NCBI RefSeq assembly: GCF_009796285.1
Contig: NZ_CP047020.1
Location: 1,674,001-1,738,000 of the forward strand
Direction of reading: 5' to 3'
From: Streptomyces broussonetiae
Lineage (GTDB): Bacteria > Actinomycetota > Actinomycetes > Streptomycetales > Streptomycetaceae
Length of the DNA stretch: 64,000 nucleotides
Shown: one piece after another, positions 58,333 to 64,000 of the stretch
Position numbering within the stretch: the stretch's first letter is position 1
Layout: the number at the start of each line of letters is the position of its first letter
Program-made: the position numbers and the translations under genes
The notes under the pieces: model-generated
What the model was told of the DNA's origin: nothing
Seen by the model: only the letters and a program-made list of their open reading frames with translations
Databases searched by the model: none

Positions 58333-59304
58333 TCAGGCCGTGTGCAGGGCCGCGTGCAGCGTGCGGGCGGCCATGGTGATGGCGGCCTCGGCAGCGTGGG
58401 TCTCACGCAGCGCGTTGAGCATCACGAAGTCGTGGATGATGCCCTGGAAGCGGACCGCGGTGACGGGCACGCCCGCCTCGCGCAGCTTGTTGGCGTAGGC
58501 CTCGCCCTCGTCGCGCAGCACGTCCGCCTCACCCGTGATGACCAGCGCCGGTGGCAGGTCCTTGAGCTGCTCGGTCGTGGCGCGCAGCGGGGAGGCGGTG
58601 ATCTGGGCGCGCTCGGCCTCGTCGGTCGTGTACTGGTCCCAGAACCACTGCATGCCGTCCCGGCGCAGGAAGTAGCCGGTGGCGAACTGGTGGTACGACG
58701 GGGTGTCGAAGTTCGCGTCCGTGACCGGGTAGAACAGCACCTGCTGGACCAGCGGGACGCCGCCGCGCTCCTTGGCCATGAGCGTCAGCGCGGCCGTCAT
58801 GTTGCCGCCGACCGAGTCGCCGGCCACGGCCAGCCGCGTGCCGTCCAACTCCTTGGCCGCGCCCTGCTCCACGACCCACTGGGCGACGGCGAAGTTCTGC
58901 TCGATGGCGACCGGGTAGCGGGCCTCGGGCGACAGGTCGTACTCGGGGAAGACGACCGCGGCGTTCGCGCCGACGGCGAGTTCGCGCACCAGGCGGTCGT
59001 GCGTGTGGGCGTTGCCGAAGACCCAGCCCGCGCCGTGGATGTAGAGGATCACCGGCAGGGTGCCCTCGGCGCCCGCGGGGCGGACGATGCGAGCCCGGAC
59101 GGTGCCGGTCGGACCGCCGGAGACGGTGATCCACTCCTCGTCGACCGCCGGCTTGTCGATCTCGCCGGACTGCACCTCGTCGACCGCCTTGCGGCCCTCC
59201 GCCGGAGGCAGGTCGAAGAGGTAGGGCGGGTTGGCGGTCGCCTGGGCGAACTCGGCTGCCGCGGGTTCCAGCACCGGGTCGACCGGCGCGAGGGCGTCAG
59301 ACAT
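58333..59304 (-). CDS. Alpha/beta hydrolase (HSL-type esterase/lipase)
   Basis: 323 residues from ATG 59304. Oxyanion motif YIHGAGWVFGN (HG-x-GW), nucleophile in VAGDSVGGNM (GDSxGG), acid in TGEADVLRDEG and His in GIIHDFVML. Hormone-sensitive-lipase family carboxylesterase acting on short acyl esters. It lies outside the island, convergent with the ALDH tail and divergent from the amidohydrolase gene. Confidence 0.93.
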   Translation of the reverse strand: MSDALAPVDPVLEPAAAEFAQATANPPYLFDLPPAEGRKAVDEVQSGEIDKPAVDEEWITVSGGPTGTVRARIVRPAGAEGTLPVILYIHGAGWVFGNAHTHDRLVRELAVGANAAVVFPEYDLSPEARYPVAIEQNFAVAQWVVEQGAAKELDGTRLAVAGDSVGGNMTAALTLMAKERGGVPLVQQVLFYPVTDANFDTPSYHQFATGYFLRRDGMQWFWDQYTTDEAERAQITASPLRATTEQLKDLPPALVITGEADVLRDEGEAYANKLREAGVPVTAVRFQGIIHDFVMLNALRETHAAEAAITMAARTLHAALHTA

Positions 59305-59776
59305 GCGCGTCTCCTGGAATTCGTAGGGTGTGGCGGTCGTTTCCGGGAATGGATCCGGATCGTCGTGCTGGGCACTCCGGCGCCGCTGCACCGCACGGTA
59401 GACGCCCTGCATGCGCGGTGGTTGCCCGCAGGCGCACGTCCGATGTCCCCACAGCGCACGACATCGCGGGCCGGACGGACGGGCGCCGGACCAGCGGTCC
59501 CGTGCCGGGCTTCACCGCCGTTCCCGCCGCCGCGCCGGCCGCGGCTCCCGCCGCCGTTCCCGCCACGGATCCCGTGCGCTGTGGGCAACGTTCCAGTGCG
59601 CTGGCAGGACACACGGGGGCGTCCACCGCGCCTAGCGTGACGGCGCGGCGGTCATGGTTCGCCCATGCATTCGACAGATGCGACAGCGAGCAGCCAACCG
59701 TCACCGCACATTCCGTCCGTCGCGTTCGCACGCGGCGGCCATCGAAGTCGCCCATCCCGGAAGGGGTCCTGCACAC
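59305..59776. other. Divergent intergenic region with GC-rich repetition
   Basis: 472 bp between divergent hydrolase and amidohydrolase genes. 59510-59575 is a low-complexity run of gccgttcccgcc/gcggctcccgcc-type units. No gene is supported; promoters for both genes must lie here. Confidence 0.45.
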
Positions 59777-61660
59777 GTGTCTCCAATGCCGGTCGGCGGA
59801 CTGGTCCCCCAGGCCACCGACGATGCCGCAGAACTCGTCGTCCGCAACGCGAGAATCCACACGGGAGACCCGGACCACCCGCGGGCCGAGGCGCTCGCCG
59901 TCAAGAACGGTGTCATCACCGTCGTCGGTGCCGACAAGGACGTGGCTGCGCAGGTCGGAGCCGCGACGAAGGTGGTGGACGCGCTCGGCCGCCGGATGGT
60001 CCCCGGGCTCAACGACGCGCATCTGCACGTCATCCGCGGCGGGCTCAACTACGTACTGGAACTGCGCTGGGACGGTGTCCGCACGCTGCGCCAGGGCCTG
60101 GCCATGCTGCGGGATCAGGCCGCGCGCACTCCCAAGGGCCAGTGGGTGCGGGTGGTGGGAGGCTGGTCGGCCGAGCAGTTCGCCGAACGACGGCTGCCGA
60201 CCGTCGCGGAACTGAACGCCGCCGCCCCCGACACCCCGGTGTTCGTCCTGCACCTGTACCAGTCCGCGGTCCTGAACCGGGCGGCGGTGAAGGCCGCCGG
60301 GTTCCACAGGGACACGCCCGATCCCCGGGGCGGACAGATCGTCCGCGGCCGGGACGGGGAACCGACGGGCATGCTGCTCGCGGCGCCCGGCGCCCTCATC
60401 CTCTACTCGACCCTGGCCAAGGCGCCGGTTCTGGAGGAGGCGGACCAGAGGGTCTCGACCCGGCACTTCCTGCGCGAACTGAACCGGTTCGGGCTGACTT
60501 CGGCGATCGACGCCGCCGGCGGGTTCCAGAACTTCCCCGACAACTACAGCACCGTCATCGAGCTGGCGAAGGCCGGCCAGTTGTCGCTGCGCATCGCCTA
60601 TCACCTCTTCCCGCAGACCGCGGGCCAGGAGATAGCCGACCTCACCCGCTGGATCGACATGGTCCGTCCCGAGGACGGGGACGCGTGGCTGCGGCTCAAC
60701 GGCGCGGGTGAGAACCTCACCTGGGCGGCGGCGGACTTCGAGAACTTCAACCAGCCGCGTCCGGAACTCGGCGGCTACGAAGGGGAGTTCGAGAAGGCCG
60801 TCCGTCTCCTCATGGAGAACGGCTGGGGATTCAGGCTGCACGCCACCTACGACGAGACCATCCGCCGGGACCTCGCGGTCTTCGAGAAGCTCGCCGCCGA
60901 GGGGCTCTTCCCGGCCGGGAACCGGTGGTTGTTCGACCACGCCGAAACCGTGACACCGGAGAGCCTCGACCGCGTCGCCGCGCTCGGCGGTGCCATGTCC
61001 GTCCAGAACCGGCTGTCGTTCCAGGGCGAGGCGTTCCTGCGCCGCTACGGCCCGGGCAGGGCCGCCGACGCCCCGCCCATCCAGGAGATGCTGCGGCGCG
61101 GGCTGACCGTTGCGGCCGGCACGGACGCCACCCGGGTGTCCACCTACAACCCCTGGGTGGCCCTGCACTGGCTGGTGAGCGGCCGCAGCGTCGGCGACCT
61201 CGTGCTCCGGCCGCCGGCCAACCGGGTCGACCGGGAGACGGCCCTGCGGATGTTCACCCGGGCCGGTGCCGAGCTGACCGGCGAGCAGGACGTCAAGGGC
61301 GTTCTGCGGCCCGGGTGTTACGCGGACCTCGCCGTGCTGTCCGAGGACTACTTCACCGTCCCCGAGCCGGAGATCGCGCACATCGAGTCACTGCTCACGG
61401 TCACCGGCGGCCGGATCGTCTACGCCGCCGGCGAGTACGAGGGCCTCGACGAGGAACTGCCGCCCGTGAGCCCCGACTGGAGCCCGGTCGCGCACTTCGG
61501 CGGCTACCAGGTGCCTGGGCCGCACCTCGCGGGCGTGCGCCAGGCGGAGTCCCTCGGCGAGGCCGTCGCCGAGTCGCAGCAGCACCGCGAGTGGCGCGTG
61601 CGGCGCGGCCTGTTCCCGGACGCCGCCGGCACGCCCTTCGATCCCTGCTTCGCCCTCTAG
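59777..61660 (+). CDS. Metal-dependent amidohydrolase (YtcJ-like)
   Basis: 627 residues from GTG 59777 (GGAAGGGG upstream; ATG 59786 is an alternative). Amidohydrolase superfamily: ELVVRNARIHTGDPDHPRAE, MVPGLNDAHLHVIRGGLNYV with the HxH metal ligands, HATYDETIRRDLAVFEKLAA, FDHAETVTPESLDRV, and the Asp in VAAGTDATRVSTYNPW. YtcJ-like proteins hydrolyse amide or cyclic C-N bonds of unknown substrates. Located downstream of the hydrolase and upstream of an isochorismatase-like gene; possibly cotranscribed with it. Confidence 0.92.
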   Translation: MSPMPVGGLVPQATDDAAELVVRNARIHTGDPDHPRAEALAVKNGVITVVGADKDVAAQVGAATKVVDALGRRMVPGLNDAHLHVIRGGLNYVLELRWDGVRTLRQGLAMLRDQAARTPKGQWVRVVGGWSAEQFAERRLPTVAELNAAAPDTPVFVLHLYQSAVLNRAAVKAAGFHRDTPDPRGGQIVRGRDGEPTGMLLAAPGALILYSTLAKAPVLEEADQRVSTRHFLRELNRFGLTSAIDAAGGFQNFPDNYSTVIELAKAGQLSLRIAYHLFPQTAGQEIADLTRWIDMVRPEDGDAWLRLNGAGENLTWAAADFENFNQPRPELGGYEGEFEKAVRLLMENGWGFRLHATYDETIRRDLAVFEKLAAEGLFPAGNRWLFDHAETVTPESLDRVAALGGAMSVQNRLSFQGEAFLRRYGPGRAADAPPIQEMLRRGLTVAAGTDATRVSTYNPWVALHWLVSGRSVGDLVLRPPANRVDRETALRMFTRAGAELTGEQDVKGVLRPGCYADLAVLSEDYFTVPEPEIAHIESLLTVTGGRIVYAAGEYEGLDEELPPVSPDWSPVAHFGGYQVPGPHLAGVRQAESLGEAVAESQQHREWRVRRGLFPDAAGTPFDPCFAL

Positions 61661-61671
61661 CCCTCCTCCCC

Positions 61672-61698
61672 CTCCTCGCTCTCCTCGCTCTCCTCGCT
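61672..61698. repeat. Three tandem 9-bp repeats
   Basis: ctcctcgct repeated three times exactly, just after the amidohydrolase stop. Confidence 0.8.
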
Positions 61699-61824
61699 CT
61701 CCCGGAAGGGGCCGGGCCACGAGCCGCCCCTGCCGGGAAACCACCCGACGAACCGTCCACCGGGCGGTTTCCCACCCGACGCGGACGCCTGTCCGCGCCG
61801 TTACTGATGGAAAGGCACCCTCAG

Positions 61825-62487
61825 ATGACCGACATCGCCGAGGTCACCGCGTCCCCCAGCCCCGACCTGCTGACGCCCGACAACTGTGCGGTCCTGTTCG
61901 TGGACCACCAGCCGCAGATGTTCTTCGGCACGGGCAGCGGTGACCGCACCGCGATCATCAACTCCACCCTGGGCCTGGCCAAGGCCGCCAAGGTGTTCGA
62001 TGTGCCGGTCGTGCTGAGCACCGTGGCAGCGGAGTCCTTCTCCGGCCCGATCATGCCGCAGCTCGCGGACGTCTTCCCCGACCACAAGATCATCGACCGC
62101 ACCACGATGAACGCCTGGGAGGACGCGGCGTTCGTCGAGGCCGTCAAGGCGACCGGCCGCAGAAAGCTCGTCATAGCCGGTCTGTGGACCGAGGTCTGCG
62201 TCGTCCTGCCCACGCTCTCCGCCCTCGCCCAGGGTTACGAGGTCTACGTGGTCACCGACGCGTCCGGCGGCGTCAGCCCGCAGGCGCACGAGCACGCCGT
62301 GCAGCGCATGATCCAGGCCGGCGCCGTCCCGGTGACCTGGGTGCAGGTCCTGCTGGAGTTCCAGCGTGACTGGGCCCGCACCGAGACGTACGTACCGGTG
62401 ACGGAGGTCGTCAAGGAACACGGCGGTGCCTACGGCCTCGGTCTGGTCTACGCGCAGGCCGTGATCGGCGCCCACGCCGCCGGCTGA
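61825..62487 (+). CDS. Isochorismatase-family cysteine hydrolase (YcaC-like)
   Basis: 220 residues from ATG 61825. Catalytic Asp in AVLFVDHQPQMFFG, Lys region near ATGRRKLVIAGLWTE, nucleophilic Cys in LWTEVCVVLPTLSAL. The fold and QPQMFFGTGSGDRT pattern match YcaC-like hydrolases of unknown substrate. The gene follows the amidohydrolase by 164 bp and precedes the DoxX gene by 48 bp. Confidence 0.92.
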   Translation: MTDIAEVTASPSPDLLTPDNCAVLFVDHQPQMFFGTGSGDRTAIINSTLGLAKAAKVFDVPVVLSTVAAESFSGPIMPQLADVFPDHKIIDRTTMNAWEDAAFVEAVKATGRRKLVIAGLWTEVCVVLPTLSALAQGYEVYVVTDASGGVSPQAHEHAVQRMIQAGAVPVTWVQVLLEFQRDWARTETYVPVTEVVKEHGGAYGLGLVYAQAVIGAHAAG

Positions 62488-62535
62488 TCCCCCGCGTCAG
62501 CGAGACAGGCGAAGGTCAGGAACAGGTAGGAAGAG

Positions 62536-63060
62536 ATGGATGCTGGACTGCTGGTCCTCCGGCTGGTGGCGGGACTCCTCGTCGCCGGCCACGGAGTGCA
62601 GAAGGTGAGCTACCGGCTGGGGGGCCACGGCTTGGCAGGCGGAACCGAGGAGTTCCGTCACGACGGGTTCCGCGGCGGCCGTCTGACGGCGGTCGTGGCG
62701 GGCGCCAGTCAGATCGGTGCCGGCCTGTTCCTGGCCGCCGGGCTGCTGACGCCCCTCGCCGCGATGGCGGCCATGGGCGTGATGACGGTCGCGGGCACCG
62801 TGAAGTGGCCGAAGGGCCTGTGGGTGCAGAACGACGGCTACGAGTACCCGATGGTCCTCGTCGTCGTCTCCGTGGCACTGTCGCTCACCGGGCCCGGCCG
62901 GTGGTCCCTCGACCACGCGCTGGGCATCACCCCGTGGCCGCTGTGGATCGTCCTCGCCGCGATCGTGCTCGGCCCCACCAGCGGGCTGCTGACCCGCCTG
63001 GTGCTGCACCGCGTGCCCACCACGTCGGAAAGGACACCTCATGTGCAGGCTGCTGACTGA
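62536..63060 (+). CDS. DoxX-family membrane protein
   Basis: 174 residues from ATG 62536 (AGGTAGGAAGAG upstream) with four hydrophobic segments. LRLVAGLLVAGHGVQKVSY and QIGAGLFLAAGLLTPLAAMA are characteristic of DoxX proteins. Function in actinomycetes is unclear, with links to redox homeostasis. It overlaps the next gene by 20 bp. Confidence 0.88.
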   Translation: MDAGLLVLRLVAGLLVAGHGVQKVSYRLGGHGLAGGTEEFRHDGFRGGRLTAVVAGASQIGAGLFLAAGLLTPLAAMAAMGVMTVAGTVKWPKGLWVQNDGYEYPMVLVVVSVALSLTGPGRWSLDHALGITPWPLWIVLAAIVLGPTSGLLTRLVLHRVPTTSERTPHVQAAD

Positions 63061-63778
63061 CGCGGCGCACACCCTGGTGCCGCCCAGGGACGACCGCCAC
63101 GGACCGCTGCCGCCCCTGATGCTGACCCTGACCGTGGTCACCGGTCTGGTCGACGCGGTGAGCTATCTGGCCCTCGGGCACGTCTTCGTCGCCAACATGA
63201 CCGGCAACGTGGTGTTCCTCGGATTCGCGCTGGCGGGCGCCCCGAATCTGTCCGCGCTCGCCTCCGTCGTCGCGCTGGCGGTGTTCCTCCTCGGCGCGCT
63301 GGCCGGCGGCAGGCTGGGCAGCCGGTTCGCCGCGCACCGCGGGCATCTGCTGCGGACGGCCACCGCCGCGCAGACGGTCCTGGTCGCCGTCACGGTCGCC
63401 GTCACGGCGGTCACCGGCGACCGGGTCACCACCGGTGTCCAGTACACGCTGATCGTGTGTCTCGGGCTCGGCATGGGCCTGCAGAACGCCGTCGCCCGGC
63501 GTCTCGGCGTACCCGACCTCACCACGACCGTACTGACGCTGACCCTCACGGGGCTGGCCGCGGACTCGATCCCGGCGGGCGGCGCGGCGCCGCGGCCCGG
63601 ACGCCGGATCCTGTCGGTGCTGGCCATGCTGCTCGGCGCGTTCGTCGGCACCGAACTCCTCCTGCACGGCCATCTCGTGCTCACACTCGGCCTCGCCCTG
63701 CTGCTCCTGGCGCTCACCTGCGCGGTGACGCACCGGCTGTCGAGCACCGACGCCGCCTGGATCCGGCCACCGTCCTGA
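63041..63778 (+). CDS. YoaK-family (DUF1275) membrane protein
   Basis: 245 residues with six predicted helices. GLVDAVSYLALGHVFVANMT then GNVVFLGFALAGAP is the DUF1275 signature, and GLGMGLQNAVARRLGVPDLT is the second conserved block. Start ATG 63041 lies inside the DoxX gene, after AAAGGACAC, suggesting coupling. Function unknown. Ends at a terminator. Confidence 0.9.
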   Translation: MCRLLTDAAHTLVPPRDDRHGPLPPLMLTLTVVTGLVDAVSYLALGHVFVANMTGNVVFLGFALAGAPNLSALASVVALAVFLLGALAGGRLGSRFAAHRGHLLRTATAAQTVLVAVTVAVTAVTGDRVTTGVQYTLIVCLGLGMGLQNAVARRLGVPDLTTTVLTLTLTGLAADSIPAGGAAPRPGRRILSVLAMLLGAFVGTELLLHGHLVLTLGLALLLLALTCAVTHRLSSTDAAWIRPPS

Positions 63779-63795
63779 GGAACCGGCGCCCTGAA

Positions 63796-63828
63796 GGCCC
63801 CGGAGCGAAGTCACTGCGCTCCGGGGCC
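63796..63828. terminator. Hairpin after DUF1275 gene
   Basis: ggccccggagcg / cgctccggggcc, 12-bp perfect stem with a 9-nt loop, 17 bp after the stop. Confidence 0.8.
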
Positions 63829-63920
63829 ACATCCTGTGCGCTCCCGGTCAAGAACCCGTCGCCGACGGGCTGTACGGTCACTCCCCTCCCATGCCCGCCA
63901 CACACCCGGTCTGGACAAGC

Positions 63921-64000
63921 ATGAAGAGCACACCGTCGTCACCAGCACCCGCAAAGACCGACTCCCCGTGGGCACCCCTCGCGGCCCGTGTCTTCCGGGC
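63921..64000 (+). CDS. Start of a probable MFS transporter (3' end outside window)
   Basis: ATG 63921 opens a frame (MKSTPSSPAPAKTDSPWAPL, then AARVFR) that stays open to the window edge. A Pro/Ser-rich start followed by PWAPLAARVFR resembles the N-terminus of actinobacterial drug-type MFS transporters, where the first helix begins just after. Only 26 codons are visible. Confidence 0.45.
   Translation, partial: MKSTPSSPAPAKTDSPWAPLAARVFR

Noticed and set aside
1-64000. CRISPR arrays, rRNA, tRNA or an integrase gene
   Set aside because: I looked for evenly spaced repeats, tRNA-like cloverleafs and tyrosine/serine recombinase motifs and found none; a tRNAscan and an integrase profile search would settle this.

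Overview
The window is very GC-rich, uses actinomycete codons and carries Streptomyces-type gene families: a GAF regulator beside an aldehyde dehydrogenase, a PAS/GAF/PP2C phosphatase, an RsbW-like ATPase and LuxR/TetR regulators. The best reading is a Streptomyces-like actinomycete. No rRNA, tRNA or CRISPR array was seen. All calls come from reading the sequence; no database search was made.

Layout. 1-2.3 kb: chromosomal edge with the end of a GAF regulator and an aldehyde dehydrogenase (ALDH). 2.3-9 kb: gene graveyard holding a frameshifted IS630, remnants of a P-type ATPase and an MgtE/CBS protein, an Nramp-like transporter with two nonsense codons, an IS30 scrap, a truncated PP2C phosphatase and a TetR scrap. 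9-15.8 kb: a complete mycofactocin locus, mftG-mftF on the minus strand diverging from mftA-mftB-mftC-mftD-mftE. 15.9-19.8 kb: regulators (a LuxR protein with a degenerate receiver, a STAND/LuxR protein, an RsbW-like ATPase). 19.9-37.8 kb: MFS transporter, thioesterase, a beta-oxidation operon (thiolase, SDR, MaoC, APH-like, acyl-CoA dehydrogenase), a DUF485/SSS permease pair, two more acyl-CoA dehydrogenases, an SDR, a zinc alcohol dehydrogenase, a second degenerate-receiver LuxR protein and a second ALDH. 38-52.9 kb: two sister P450s, ferredoxin and ferredoxin reductase, TetR, FAD amine oxidase, acyl-CoA synthetase, imine-reductase-like protein, two saccharopine-dehydrogenase-like paralogues, a DAO-type oxidase and a RidA-like protein. 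53-58 kb: IS256, IS110 and a broken IS256 side by side, then a 68-bp perfect palindrome. 58-64 kb: a short second copy of the ALDH 3' end with its terminator, then ordinary chromosomal genes.

Two observations stand out. First, the 59-bp 3' end of the ALDH gene occurs at both edges (2235-2293 and 58078-58136). The 2.3-kb copy has unusual AT-richer codons and the 58-kb copy has normal ones, so the roughly 56 kb between them look like an island inserted in the ALDH 3' end. Second, sixteen genes or operons in the island, from mftA to the RidA gene, share one promoter layout: TCCCCCRnnYGGGC in the direction of transcription, 41-43 bp, then a (T/C)AnnnT-like -10 hexamer. A further copy points at no gene. 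In four genes the -10 lies exactly 6 bp before the ATG, which predicts leaderless mRNAs. A second box (CAGGTA-n6-CrGGTA-GTTCC) occurs only upstream of three regulatory genes.

Inferred biology: an activator, perhaps one of the two degenerate-receiver LuxR proteins, switches on mycofactocin synthesis together with a P450/amine-oxidase/alcohol-dehydrogenase/CoA-ligase/beta-oxidation pathway. The gene content suggests catabolism of an amine- or alcohol-bearing substrate down to acyl-CoA; the substrate cannot be read from the sequence.
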